A program made the translations under genes and the position numbers. Source: Tetragonia tetragonoides (Eukaryota > Streptophyta > Magnoliopsida > Caryophyllales > Aizoaceae). Taken from it: DNA of 64,000 bases. This document shows, piece after piece, positions 21,546 through 33,535 of this stretch; within the stretch, counting starts at the first letter, position 1; every line of letters begins with the position of its first letter. The notes below the pieces were generated by a model that searched no databases, was not told where the DNA came from, and saw only the letters and a program-made list of their open reading frames with translations. The stretch covers positions 23,039,001 to 23,103,000 of the forward strand of contig CM076153.1 in NCBI GenBank assembly GCA_038025085.1, given 5' to 3'.

Positions 21546-23589
21546 GTCTACAAATTATTATTAATGTAAGGTCTCTAAAATTTTGTTAAGAGCACTCAAT
21601 TGTCTCTATGGCTGTGATTTAGTTTTGAGTATTATGTAATATACGGTGCAGGGTTTTACAGCCTGGTGCACCCCAGACAGTACACCACCATATGCCTCCT
21701 TGAAGGTTACTGTCGTAACACATTGTCTGTATAGAATGCGTCCTTGTTCAAGGAAGGATCTAGGAATGAGCTTATAATATATTGATGATTAGTGTACACG
21801 AGTGGCTTGTTATTTGTCCTTTTGTTATGGATTTAATTTCTTTTATATTTTACAACGTACGTATATGAAGCTTCGTACGTATGTCCATGTTCTGTCATGG
21901 CTCCTTATTAAATAATTTAAGGTGAATTAGTAATGGAATAATATGACCTTTAGTGTATCATTATTGCAGAACTTGGAGCACTAAATCGGCATCAACTCGC
22001 TGCAACTAATTTTACCATGGTGCGTTAGTTTTCTGTTTTCAATTTCGTGGAACTGTTGTGGTAAGTGAAGATGTTTTATAGAGCTGTTCGTAAAATTTTT
22101 TTCTCTAGGAGTATAATGAGTCTACATAGTATCTTAGTTACTTTTACTGTAAGATCACTTAGTGAAATAATTCTGAGTTTGCAACTACATTTGTGCTGTG
22201 TAGTGTATACTGTAAGGCCTTTGACGGAGTGCTTGCTGTCAGCATATATTACATTGGTTTAATATCATCTCAATTTCCGAAGAAATCGCACCTAATTGAA
22301 TTGGGTGTAGCTTTCTCTCTGCAGATGGCGGGACTGCTATTGTTAGACCTTCAACTTAAATGCAAATGCAGTAACTCTTCCATTTCAGAACATATAAGTA
22401 CCATAACAGTTATTCAGCACTTTTGTTTAGTGTGTTCATTGTGCTGTAAGCCTGTCATCCAAAGCTGGAAACCTGTTTATAATGATTCTGTTAGGCCTTA
22501 GAGACGAGTGTACGAACTGTCGCTTGACCATTAAAATGGGAAACCTCTTTAATTTCTGCAATAATTTGTTTGACATATGATTTATAATATATTGGGTGGA
22601 ATCATTGTCTCTTGAGAGAGTTTTCTTTCTTAACCTATGTCTGCCATGCTCATTTCAGTACTAGAAAATGCAAATTGCTCTTCATTGCTTTAATTTTTTT
22701 TTTCTTTTGAGTATCTCTAAGTTCAGCTTTGTACAACATGATCTCCTAAATGTCCTGTGTGAAGTTTGTCAGCGGATTACTGGTCAAAAACGAATGTGGA
22801 GATGGACACTAGTTACCCCTTTCTCCTACCAGCCTGTATTCTTGGACATCCAAATGGGGGATTCAAATGACTAGAAATGGAGTGGATACAATCATATATT
22901 GTGGTGTCGTTTGGGAGTCGGAACTGGTGATGCATGGATCGACCAGAGAGAGATGGAGGATAAGGATAGTATCTACATGCAGATCAATACAAATTAACCT
23001 GCAAGTAGGAGGCTTGAATGATAGACTTTCCATGACACAATGAAATTGATTCAAAAGGTTTTACCTAGTTTGGGAAAAGTGTTATGCAGTGGCATTGAAC
23101 ATTTTTTTCTTTTCTAATTTGTAAGGATGCTGGTCTGTTCCCTACTCTCCTTCCCCCTCCCCTGTTAGTGATCCGAAAGTGCATTGGAGCAGCCTTTGAT
23201 GCAGCTATGCGCTGGAGTCATGGGGGAGCACCCAATTGCGCTGTACCGTGTCATCCTTGCATCCTGATTGTTGATACTCACCCAAATACGAGATTCTCTT
23301 CGGTCTTACAAATGTTGACTTCTAGGAAAAGATTGTCCATTACAAATGTTATAGCCGCCTATATTGAGCTTGCTCTGCAATGCATTAAGAAAATACAATG
23401 GTACAGCTGAACGCAAATTCTCTGCGATATCTATTGCCTGCAACAGTCACTCTTCCTGTATATGTGGCTCGTAACAGTGGAGGTTTTTTAATTTATAGCA
23501 GGATAAAAGAACTCTAGGGCTACCTTGTTATGGTTCCACAAGTGATATAGTGGACTGCTGCTTGAATATTAAAAATGTGTCATGATGAG
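21546..23589. repeat. 5' flank of DUF241 copy 3 (duplicated block)
   Basis: No intact gene. It includes the block AGCCTGGTGCACCCCAGACA (21,659; also near 33,660 and 47,810), the region 21,900-22,170 that matches 35,955-36,121 plus 38,877-39,000, and a recurrent unit copy at 22,840-23,080. Open frames of 60-100 codons are not conserved between copies. Confidence 0.6.
22840..23080 (+). repeat. Recurrent non-coding unit, copy 3 of 6
   Basis: Shares GAGATGGACACTAG upstream and GATGCATGGATCGACCAGAG with the copies near 30,900 and 39,620. Confidence 0.55.
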
Positions 23590-25840
23590 ATTTTAGGACT
23601 CAATATAAATACAGATGAGTGTATGAACTTATCTCTTGACTTTTAAACTTGTGCATTATAATCCAAATTTGAAAACTTGTCAGTGATAAAACTTTTAGTT
23701 TCATTATAATGAGACAAGTGTATGAGCTTTTCTCTTGACCTTCAAAATTTACACCTTAATTGTTCAATGACATTAGAAGTAACATATTATGTGCAACTAG
23801 TATCTCCTTAGTACTTTTTTTCCCTTCCTGTCCCCTACTGATTTCAGTACTTGGAGATGGAAGACTTGAGACACAATGATTTTAGTTCCTTATTTCAGTA
23901 AGGGGGGTGGTGTGTGAGGGTTTGGTCAGAGCTTTGTGTAACATAATCTTTTTAATTTTCCTGTCAAAAGCTTGTCCGTTGGTACCTAAAGGGAAAAAAT
24001 GATAACCTGTCAGCAGATTAGTGCTGAAATTGAATTTGAAGGTGAACTTTGGTTACCCTGTACACTTAAAAGACAGGCATTGGGATTCATATGATTGCAA
24101 TTATGATCATTTTACAGTTTCGTGTCGGATCGGTGATACATGCATTGACCAGAAAGATTTCGGGGATAAGGATAGTATCTTGTATTCTTTGTTTGCAGCT
24201 CAGATGAATACAAAACACCTGGAGATAAGGAGACTTGCATGTTATACTTTTCATGGTCCAATAATTGAGAGAGATCCAAAATTGTACCTTGTTTTGTGAA
24301 AGTGTTACAGTATTCTGAGTGGAATAATAGGGAGAGCCATATTAGTATCACATGCATAATTATCATCTTGGCAGTGGACATAGTCTAGTTTCACCTTATA
24401 ACTTTCGAAATTAGGTTCAAAAATTTGTGATCCTCAGAAAAGAGGTTTGTCTTTCCCTGCTGCCATCATATAATCGATTTTGTGAAACTGTACTGTATGT
24501 CATGGTAGTTAATGTAGATGTTTTATGGAGTTATCCATAAAAACGTGTAATCTCTGGCAGGGATAATGATTGTACCTCGTTCTTAGATTATGATTTACTT
24601 TGTATCGTATATTATCTTTTGCTCCGTGATCACCTAGATGATTTCTGAGTTTGCAATCACCATTAGTGCTGTTTAGTGTTTACTTGAAGGTATTTATAGT
24701 ACTGCTTGCTGTTAAGATTACAGTTTATGCCATCTCAATCTCAGAAGAAATGGCATAACAGTTATCGAGCCATTTTTATTGTTAGAGAGGGACAGTTATT
24801 GTTAGATCTTCAAATGTAACTTTTTTGAGTATTTGCTATTGCACAATGAGGAATGGCATAACAGTTATCGAGCCATTTTAATCCAGTCCAGCTTTTAATC
24901 GAAAAGTGAAAAGTTGTCAAGGAATTTGTATGGAGACCAGTGTATGAACCTTTGACAGTTAAAACTGGGATATTTGTTTATCTTTCGTCAGTTATCTGCT
25001 TGAATTGTTATCTTATCTCCCTCTTGTCCCTTGTGTGCCATACTGATTTCAGTACTTGGAAATGGATCGGAACACTGTACTTTGTAGGTGTATACCATAG
25101 CATGATAATTTGCCACTTTCTCAGCTGTGTAATATTTCCATTCTCTTTTGTTTGTATGTGGGAAGGTTGTTCAGATCTATGCACAACATGATCTTCTAAT
25201 TGTTCTGTCTCAATTTGTGTCAGTGGAGTTGTGAGCCACCTTAGAATCACATGCATATTTAATTTTGGCATTGAACATATTTCCTTTCAATTGGTAAGAA
25301 TGAGCCTGATGGGTTCGGACCATCTCGGTCTATGCCCTCGGATGTTGGGGGGAGCAACCGAATGTCCTTCCTCAGCGCGTCATTTTGGCATTGAACATGG
25401 TCAGATAGTAACCAATTGTTGTCCCTCACCGCCTCATTTTGGCATTGAACATGGTCTATTTTCACCATATACCTAGGATCCTGAATTCCTGATTGTGGAT
25501 ACTCAGAAAGAGGTTTCTTCAGTCTTAGCACTGTTGATTTTGACCTTACAGATTGAAGACATGCTCTTTTCTTTAATTTTTCTGATACATTTTGTATGCT
25601 TGGAATTATTTTGCATACTCTGTAACCATGCATTTAGTTCAATCGTTCATGGTAGATTAACATGTTAGTACCACTAAGAATTTAATCTATATAATCACGT
25701 CTAGAAGATTGCCCTTTACAATTTAAAGTTGCATAGAAGCAGCAGAAATGAAGTTTTCCATCAATTGCCTGCAATAGTTATTCCTTGCCCTTTAACTATA
25801 ATTAAAGAAGTTATTCCTTAGTTTTGAAATTTCAACTATA
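23590..25840. repeat. Segmental duplication block, partner of 16,260-19,400
   Basis: Collinear non-coding copy of the upstream block. It keeps the empty site of the hAT-like MITE (about 23,895-23,920) and lacks the left arm of the 38-bp hairpin. It contains recurrent unit copy 4 at about 24,070-24,340. Confidence 0.75.
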
Positions 25841-25879
25841 AACGTTTGTTATGGCAGCGCATTAAAGTTATTTGATTCC

Positions 25880-26014
25880 AGTCAAACACCTCTTGGGGAG
25901 CACCTACACGAATTAATTTGTGTAATACCTGAGGCCGTGCGTTAGGAGATGCCGTTTAGCCACGCCCAAAGATGAATTTTTCTCTTTGCCAAACCAAAAA
26001 AAAAAAAAAAAAAA
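25880..26014 (+). mobile_element. Retroposed fragment with a 19-A tail
   Basis: The paralogous block near 19,520-19,560 lacks this stretch, and it ends in an uninterrupted A run at 25,996-26,014. This suggests insertion of a poly-A retroposon, possibly a truncated SINE. No pol III boxes or target duplication were recognised. Confidence 0.45.
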
Positions 26015-26219
26015 GCTATATGTTTCCAGTGCTAATTTGTTTAGCTTCCACAAAATAGTAGAATCCAGGCTTGGGTATTTATAAATAGCAGTCAGCTTGG
26101 TGGAATTGAAGCTCCACATTCGGCTAGAATTATCTGATTCATATATCAACAGACAATAATAGTATATTTTGTTCATTGACTTGCTTATTAATAACAATGA
26201 AGGACCAATCGAGAGTGAG

Positions 26220-27270
26220 ACAGTCCATCACATGGGGTTTGAAAAATTCATAGTGGACACTTTTGTTTTTGGTGAGAATAATGGACACTATTTGGAGAAC
26301 GGAGGAAATACTTCATAAGATGTGCAACTTTTATGCTTTTAATGCAAAAAGAGACATAACTACCAATAACATGTGGCTAAAGTGGTAATTTACATACAGT
26401 CTCTTAAATAAACTATAACGTTTAAACCTTTTGAATGAACATACACTTTAAAGAGCTTTTTCTTTTGTAAGAAGTCCAACTCGACTAGATTAGGATTAGG
26501 TAGGAATCAAAATGTAAATGTTTATATTTGTACTTCTACCTAGAGGACTCGATTTCAACTAAAAATAGTGAGAAATTGGAAAGAGCTGGGAGTATTTGGA
26601 AACAACTAACAACCAGGTAAAAAGAATATGCCCTAAGACTTGATTACACTTGTAGATTTTGAGCAAATTGATGTTACAATTTTTTTCTTCTTCTTCTTGT
26701 TCAACGTCAAAGAGGCCCTTAAAATGGAGAGCTAGACAGGAGAAATAAGGAAAAGAAAAAAAAAACAAAGGCTTGGGAGAGAAATAAGGCGCTTCAAAGT
26801 TGAATGTCTAGGACTATGTTAACACAAACTAGTAGCTTTTGAATAAAAGCTACAGATTGAAGCTTGCATCTAGTGTTTTTTACTCTCTACTACTAAACAA
26901 TTTGCCAGATTATTTTCAATCTGCGCCAACAGTTACAACTTAATTCTGTAAAAGCTATTCCTGCAAGTTTTTACCCGCAGCTACAGCCAAAACTAATTTA
27001 TTAGCTTTCCGTAACATTTTTATGAGGTTTTTTACTCTTTTTATTCTTTTCATTGACATCCCTACAACTAAATTTGGCAAACATAACCCAAACCCATTGA
27101 CAAATCAAACTCTCAAAAAAAAAAACAAAAAAACAAAAAAAACAAAAACGTTTATGATTCATTCTTGAATCTTGACTTGATCAAGGGATCACTCATTTTG
27201 ATCTTTTTAAACCATCCCAAAACCAAAAACCACCAAAATCTCAAAAATTCCCGCGCACTGTTTTTCTCTC
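26220..27270. other. AT-rich single-copy region upstream of the short gene
   Basis: Not matched by the other duplication units. Only short open frames and A-rich runs (27,115-27,150). It probably contains the promoter of the gene at 27,367, though no clear TATA box was seen. Confidence 0.4.
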
Positions 27271-27274
27271 TCTA

Positions 27275-27283
27275 AAACCCTAA
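27275..27283 (+). promoter_or_regulatory. Telo-box in the leader of the short gene
   Basis: AAACCCTAA follows a CT-rich stretch about 85 bp before the ATG. Telo-boxes with pyrimidine-rich leaders are common in promoters and 5' UTRs of broadly expressed plant genes. This supports a real transcript, but it is a short motif. Confidence 0.4.
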
Positions 27284-27366
27284 TTAAATTCGATTCATCT
27301 TCTAATAGACCCCCAAAATTTGCTCTAGTCAAATCGAGTTTTTGCTTTCGCAGCCATACATTAACG

Positions 27367-27537
27367 ATGGGTATAATCAAGAGCAGCTTCTCATTCATAG
27401 TAGGAACAGTAATGGGAGTATATGTCGCTCAAAATTACAACTTTCCTAGCATCCGAAAGCTTGCTGATACTGGCATGGCGATCTTCAACCATCTTGAGGA
27501 GACTTATCGCAAGCCCAAAAAACCAACCGACGATTAG
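27367..27537 (+). CDS. Conserved short plant protein of 56 aa (possibly DUF4535-like)
   Basis: A small gene that is easy to miss by length cut-offs. The protein starts MGIIKSSFSFIVGTVMGVYV, a glycine-containing hydrophobic segment that could be a single membrane anchor. It continues with AQNYNFPSIRKLADTG and ends in a basic/acidic tail (YRKPKKPTDD). I recognise the pattern S-F-x-x-G-x-x-x-G-x-Y-x-A-Q-N-Y-x-x-P-x-I as typical of a short uncharacterised plant family; the DUF4535 name is from memory and should be treated as tentative. The ATG context, CT-rich leader and telo-box fit an expressed gene. It lies within the DUF241 array but is unrelated to it and single-copy here. No function can be assigned. 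Confidence 0.7.
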   Translation: MGIIKSSFSFIVGTVMGVYVAQNYNFPSIRKLADTGMAIFNHLEETYRKPKKPTDD

Positions 27538-28234
27538 AATTCATGAGGTTTTATCTAATTGTAACTCCAAACTATCTGTTTTATGAACTTTTCCCTTTTT
27601 TTTTGGTTAATTATAATAGAGATGATCATTGTGGATTGGGAATTTTTTGTAATGAGATGTGGAAACAATTAACCATATATATGAGTATTATTGCTTCACA
27701 TTGTGTTTTAATGAATATGATGCGTTGCTTTTGGAATTTGTGAGTATAATTGTTTCCCATTGTTTTTAATGAATATGATGCTTATGGAGTTATGGTGATG
27801 CTTATTAATTGCAATTAACTTCAAGTCTCAACCAAGAGACTGTTTAAGTGCATATTTTTACTAATGTTGTCTTGGACACTTAATTTGTCCTGCGCCTGGT
27901 CCATAAGTGTATTTGCATCGCAGTATTGTGGGGATACCATAATTGTATTTGCATTGCGCCTGGTCCTCTTAGGGCCGGGTTTATGGAAGCGCCATGTCTA
28001 CGATGTGATGTTTATGAATAATTAGCTAACTTCCTGCAGAATTGGATATGAGTTAATGGTTGAGAATGAAATCCAAAGTGATAAAAAGACGGTTCTTTTG
28101 TACCCCAGAATGGGGTGGCTTGTATTAAATCTTGTAGTTTACGTACAGATATATACATCAAGCAAAGATTGCAGCTACATGGCTTTTCTGCCTATGTGGA
28201 TTTTCTGCTACTATCTGACATTTGCCTATCTAAC
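27538..28234. other. 3' UTR of the short gene, then duplicated DUF241 3' flank
   Basis: To about 27,780 the sequence is AT-rich and unmatched. From about 27,800 it matches the 3' flank of copy 3 (for example GGTTCTTTTGTAC at 28,091 and ACATCAAGCAAAGATTGCAG at 28,155). No gene. Confidence 0.5.
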
Positions 28235-28989
28235 TTAGAAAGAAACTATGTTTAAAAGGGAGGCTTTTGTTTCTGTCAGCTGAATGTATGCACTGTCTAA
28301 GCTGTCCCCGATGTTTTTCATCACTCCTACCAGTTCCTCCAATCTTATCTGTGCAGTTTTGGCCTTCTCTGCATTTGCACCTGGACATAGGGAATGTAGA
28401 GTAACATTTACATCCATTAAATCGTTTCCAGTTTTGGCTTGGTACGTGCTTTTGCCTTTGCTCTTAAGAATCAACTTTGAAATCAGTGACCCTGACTTTG
28501 GCTTAGACACAGGAACAGATAGGAATGATAGGAGAGATTCACAGACAGAAATGTTAATGATGCTGACACATGTAAGAGCCTTGATCGCCGTTGAGATGCG
28601 ATGATCTTCTTCCTGGAAAAGTCTTGATGACTCGAAGCTATCATCATTGGCTATTTGCTTCACGGATAGAGATAGCGCTTTAGCTCTCTTGATAACCTCC
28701 TTCCTAGAAGATAAATAGCTAGCAACTCTGCTTTCATAGTAGCTAGGGCCTTCGTTTTGCATCAAAAGAGCTGAATGAATATTGGTGGCAAGTTCCTGCT
28801 GTTGCAGCACGATGTCTCTCATGGTTCTGCAGACGTTGTGAAGTTTCGAGCATCCCTTCAACAGGTCACTAACTCGTTTCTCATGCCTTCGGAGAGAGAG
28901 AGCCTGTTGAGTATGTGGTAAGCTCAGGACTTCATTAATGCATGTGTACAAGTCAGCTAGGCAACTTAAGCCAATGCTGATTGTTTCTG
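28235..28989 (-). pseudogene. BPS1-like (DUF241) copy 4, 5'-truncated
   Basis: The reading frame is intact from within AETISIGLSCLADLYTCINE to the stop and is very similar to copy 3, with the shared C-terminus SAYIQLTETKASLLNIVSF. At 28,989 homology breaks and jumps to sequence matching about 21,822 of the copy 3 flank. About 590 bp is therefore missing, comprising roughly the first 47 codons, the start codon, the TATA box and the conserved promoter block. The remaining frame has no ATG at the family start position. It is best called a truncated pseudogene, although the undamaged frame implies that the deletion is recent or that a shorter product is possible. Confidence 0.85.
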
Positions 28990-29422
28990 CATTAAAAATA
29001 TAAGTTTTAGCTTGTTATGGATTTTGATTTCTTTTATATTTCAGCATCCGTACATGAAGCTTCGGACCTAGCTCTGTCCATGTTCTGTCATGGCTCTACA
29101 TTAAACAATTTAAGGTGAATTAGTAATGAAATAATGACCTTAGGTGTAATTTGCTCGAAGACATGAGAAATAATGTATTGGGTGCATTTCTTGATTATTT
29201 TCTTTCTTGACCCATTTCTGCCATACTAATGCCAGTACTTGAAGATGGAAATTGCTGGTCATTCTTTCTTTCTTTCTTTCTTTTCTTTTTCTTTTTTGCT
29301 GGTCATTCATTTCCTTTTTTAAAATTTTTTTGAGTACCTGTGGGAGGGTTGTTCAGAGATTTGCACAACTTCATCTCCTAGAAGTCTTGTCTCAAGTTTT
29401 TCAGCTGATTAGTGGTGAATAA
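28990..29422. repeat. 5' flank of DUF241 copy 4 (rearranged)
   Basis: It matches about 21,822-21,950 and then jumps to sequence like 39,260-39,470, so a second internal deletion is present. Ends at the target site of the solo LTR. No gene. Confidence 0.55.
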
Positions 29423-30761
29423 CCGATAGAATGCACTAGCTTAGACACAAGAAGTGGGGGTTGAATTGAGTCTCCAATTTTTCGGCTAATTTTAATTTCC
29501 TGAAGGAATGGACCAGCCTAAGGAACAGGGTTTCCTTAGTTGTTCCAATTTAGACAGTTTTGAAACGAAAAGCGTAAGAATTGTAGATCAAGGGAGACAC
29601 AATGTTTTTAGCGTGGAAACCATCCAAGGCTCAATTTGGATGTAAAACCACGACCTACTACTCAGTAGGGTTTGAACAACTACTTGTTGTATTACTCGAG
29701 CCAATCCCTCGTACAAGCCTAACTCTAAGCTTAAGTACAAACGCACACCATACTCATGGTGCCAACAACTCACAAATTTACTCAAGTTTTGAGTTCTCTC
29801 TCACTAGCTAACTCTAGCTATGAACAATTCTCTTAAGACAAATACATGTGTTTAACCTTTGAGTGCTTCATGCTTAAGCTAATAAAATGTTACAAAGATA
29901 TCCTAGGCACCAACTCTTAATGAAGGAAGAGAGAATAACCAAAGGAACTTGGAATGAAGTTCTTTTGGAAAATGTATGAAAGCACGAGTTGGGTAGAGAA
30001 GAGAAGGAGGTTTTATAAGGGTTTTAGAAATACTTTTCTAAAATACTTTGTGGCTTAACTCCTTAGAGAAAATCAGAAGCTCTTGCCCCGTTTATATAGG
30101 GAGAGCCTCATGACATTATCTTCCTTATTTTATCAAAGCAAGTACAAGTGAATCTTTGGGAAATTGTAACCTTAATGTATGCTAAAGTATTCATGTGATT
30201 TAAGAACACTAGGTGAGCTGATTTGCTTCCATAAATCAGACATACTTTTGCAAACATGTGATCTTTTAAGTGTTTTAACTTTTGCAAACACAAGGCTCAA
30301 TAAAAAGATTCTTTTCTTAACCAAGTTAAACACTCAACCTTTTGAACATAAAAATCTGTGTTAGTGTGACTGAAAACAAAGCATGAAAGCTTCAACACGT
30401 TTTAGAAAAGGTTTGAGTAAAAGAAGGAAAACTTTTTGCTTTTGATAAAAAGCCCAACTCGTCTGTCAGAGGGAACAGCTGTATCGAAGGCTGTTCCCTC
30501 TGTTTCAGAGCTTTCAACTTTGCTTTTGTTCCACAAAGGTTATTTCTAATCATTTTGTACGAAATAGCTGGTGCATACATAAAGCCTAGAATGTAAAGAC
30601 CTTGCTCTCTACTCTTCAAGTCTTCATGCTTCATTTTTCCACTTGGACAAGTCACTTTTTCCATGATGAGTTTCTACACATAACAACTTAATGGAGCACG
30701 ATTAGTGTTAGTGTGCATAAGCATAATTAATTTGTTAATCATCAAAATCTAGAGTTCAACA
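29423..30761 (-). mobile_element. Solo LTR, SIRE/Maximus-like copia
   Basis: On the minus strand it begins TGTTGAACTCTAGATTTTGA, typical of SIRE-type LTRs, and ends GCATTCTATCG, where the expected final CA reads CG. A perfect 5-bp duplication ATAAC flanks it (29,418-29,422 and 30,762-30,766). The paralogous sites near 22,780 and 39,480 are uninterrupted. No internal region remains, so the element was reduced to one LTR by recombination. Length 1,339 bp. Confidence 0.82.
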
Positions 30762-30766
30762 ATAAC

Positions 30767-31440
30767 GAACTTGGAGATGGACACTAGGTACCCCTTTCTC
30801 TTACCGGCCTGTGTTCTTGGCATCAAAATGTGGGTTTCATTTGATTGTAGATGGAGTGGATACAATCATATATTATGGTTTCATTTGGGAGTAGGAGTTA
30901 GTGATGCATGGTTCGACCAGTGAGAGATGGAGGATAAGGATAGATTTTACATATAGATCAATAATACAAAGTAGGAGGCTTGCATGTTAGACTTTTCATG
31001 ACCCAATAATATTGACTCAAAGAGTTTTTTTCTTTGTTTGGAAAAAGTGTTATGGAGTGGAGTTATCATATTGGCATCGAACATTTTTCTTCGTTTTCTA
31101 ATTGGTAAGGATGCTGGCCTGTTGTTAAACCACCGACCTTAAACTCCTCCCCCCTCCCCTGTTGCTCATCCAAAGAGCATTGGCATGGCCTTTGATGCGG
31201 CTATGCACTGAAGTGGTGTAGAGCACGCTGCTGTGCTCTGCCGCGTCATCCTTGAATTGAACATGGTCTAGTTTCACCTTCTACCTTTTGATATTAGAAT
31301 CCTGATTGTTGATACTCACTCAGATACGAGATTCTCTTCGGTCTTAGCGCTGTCACTTTTGACCTTGCAGATTGGTGACACACTTTTTTTCCTCATCTTG
31401 CTTAAATTTTGTGTTTTTGGATTTGATCACATACTGTGTA
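30767..31440. repeat. Duplicated flank with recurrent unit copy 5
   Basis: Continues the copy 4 flank after the solo LTR. The recurrent unit lies at about 30,820-31,070. Matches 22,790-23,400. No gene. Confidence 0.55.
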
Positions 31441-32457
31441 ACATCTATTGCCTGCAATAGTTACTCTTTCTATATATGTGGCTCGTAACAATAAAGGTTT
31501 TTCATAGCAGGAGAAAAGCAGTGTTAAGTGTGAACTCTAGCGGTACTTTGTTAGGGTTCCACCAAGTGATATAGTAGAATGCTGATTTTGAATACTGTGG
31601 AGAGCACGGAGCTCGGACTATGCAGGTAACATGGACAGATTATATTGAAGCTCCACATTTGGATAGAACTACATGATTGATATATCAACAGTAGCATGTA
31701 TTGTTCATGTACTTCATATAATGCAATGACAGATTGACAGTAATATAGGTTTAAGACAAAGCAAGTCAAATTAAACCTCCAACACTTCAAGAGGTGTGTA
31801 GGCTCCCGTCTTACCTTTTCAATTGTGGAGAGTGTGTTCCCACCCTTTCAGAGAGTTTGCTTACCTTGCAACCTGAAATAAACTATGTGACGAGCACAAT
31901 TTAGTAAAGCTTGCCACTGTCTGTTGAACAGCACAGTATCCTGTCAAATGCACCATCTTACTCGAACCACTGCACCCTAGGAAGCATGTCCATTTTTTAT
32001 GCACATTCTTACTGGTATTGTCTTGGACACTACACCTTTTATTGGGCTGGGATACCTGAGTTGAATGAACAAGTAACTTTCTTTAGTATGCATACATTCA
32101 TTGTTTTAGTCCAGAATTTAATTTGCATCTCAGTATTCTTGGGATCCAATAATTGTATAGGATACTACTTCCTACATATATAGATTCTATCATAAGTTTT
32201 TTTTTTCTTAATCCAATTTCTTGTAGTCCCCTGTCAAAAACAGAAGAAATTCATGCAGAGTTGTATGACTCAATGGGGAGAATGAACTGCAAAGTGAAGA
32301 ATAGATGACTTATATGTTTGTTTTGTAATCTAGAATGGGATGGATTGTATAAAATCTTTTAGTTTACATACATGTATACACTTCAACAAAATTGCAACTA
32401 CACAACTGGTCAGCTTCTATGGATTTCCTTATACTATTTGACATTTGCCTATTTAAT
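31441..32457. repeat. 3' flank of DUF241 copy 5 (duplicated block)
   Basis: Aligns with 45,720-46,562, for example CCACTGTCTGTTGAACA at 31,914 and 45,950 and GATGCACCATCTTACTCGAACC-type sequence nearby. No gene. Confidence 0.6.
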
Positions 32458-33351
32458 CTAGAAAGAAACTATGTTCAAGAGGTAGGATTTTGTTTCTGTC
32501 AGCTGAATGTATGCACTGTCCAAACTGTTCCCAATGCGTTCCATCACTCCTACCAATTCCTCCAATCTTTTCTGTGCAATTCTAAGCTTCTCTGCATCGG
32601 CACCTGAAAATAGGGAATGTAGAGTAACATCTACATTTATTAACTCATTCCCAGTTTTGGTTTGGTAAATGCTTTTGCCTCTGCTCTTATGAATCAACTT
32701 TGAAACCAGTGACCCTGCCTTTGGCTTAGACACAGGAACAGATAGGAATGATAGGAGAGATTCACAGACGGAAATGTTAATGATGCTGACGCATGTGAGA
32801 GCCTTGATCACGGTAGAGAGACGGTCATCTTCCTGAAAGAGCCTTGATAACTCGAAGCTATCATCATCAACTAGTTGCTTCACGGATAGAATCATCCCTT
32901 TGGCTCTCTTGATGACCGCCTTCCTAGTTGAAAAGTAACTAGCTACTTTGCTTTCATAGTAGCTAAGCCCTTCGTTTTGTATCGGAAGAACTGAATGAAT
33001 ATCACTGGCAAGTTTCTGCTGTTGCAGCACGATCTCTCTCATGCTGCTGCAGACATTGTGAAGGTTCGAGCATCCCTTCAACAGATCACTTACTCTTTTC
33101 TCGTGCCTTCGTAGAGAGAGAGCCTGTTGGGTCAGTGGTAAGCTCAGGACTTCATTAATGCATGTGTACAAGTCAGCTAGGCCACTTAAGCCGTTGCTGA
33201 TTGTTTCTGCAGGAGAGGTGGATGTTGCCTCTTTGATTCTAAGCTTTTGTAGCTCGTCTTCTATTCTTTTGTTGATAGGACTCAATTTGGATGGAAAACT
33301 AAATGATCTGGTTTGGAGGCGAGTGTTTAGCTCAACTGAAGAACCAGCCAT
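32458..33351 (-). CDS. BPS1-like (DUF241) protein, copy 5
   Basis: Intact single-exon minus-strand gene of 297 aa. The frame is open 32 codons further upstream, through the TATA region, so the ATG at 33,349-33,351 (MAGSSVELNTR) is chosen by alignment with copy 3. Family marks are FSFPSKLSPINKRIEDELQK, LADLYTCINEVLSLPLTQQA, RRHEKRVSDLLKGCSNLHNV, VSIINISVCESLLSFLSVPV and the end SAYIQLTETKSYLLNIVSF. It is closest to the copy 6 pseudogene at 46,563, with which it shares SGADAEKLRIAQKRLEELVG. Function unknown. Confidence 0.88.
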   Translation of the reverse strand: MAGSSVELNTRLQTRSFSFPSKLSPINKRIEDELQKLRIKEATSTSPAETISNGLSGLADLYTCINEVLSLPLTQQALSLRRHEKRVSDLLKGCSNLHNVCSSMREIVLQQQKLASDIHSVLPIQNEGLSYYESKVASYFSTRKAVIKRAKGMILSVKQLVDDDSFELSRLFQEDDRLSTVIKALTCVSIINISVCESLLSFLSVPVSKPKAGSLVSKLIHKSRGKSIYQTKTGNELINVDVTLHSLFSGADAEKLRIAQKRLEELVGVMERIGNSLDSAYIQLTETKSYLLNIVSF

Positions 33352-33419
33352 GATCACTGATAGCTCTCTTTTGGGATTTGGTATTTGGTTGGAGATGATG
33401 ACTACTGGTCCTGAAAGTT

Positions 33420-33535
33420 CATATTTATAGCAGCAAAGTTCCGACACGACAGATCATATGGAGCTCTGCTGCTCAATGCATAGAGCATGTGTACCAGCAT
33501 AGGATCTCCTACATATTCGCTTTGCTTGTCTTACA
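33420..33535 (-). promoter_or_regulatory. Conserved promoter block of DUF241 copy 5
   Basis: It has the same CTATAAATATG TATA box and upstream block as copy 3. The TTGACC word of copies 3 and 6 reads TTGAGC here, so the putative W-box is lost. Confidence 0.5.
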
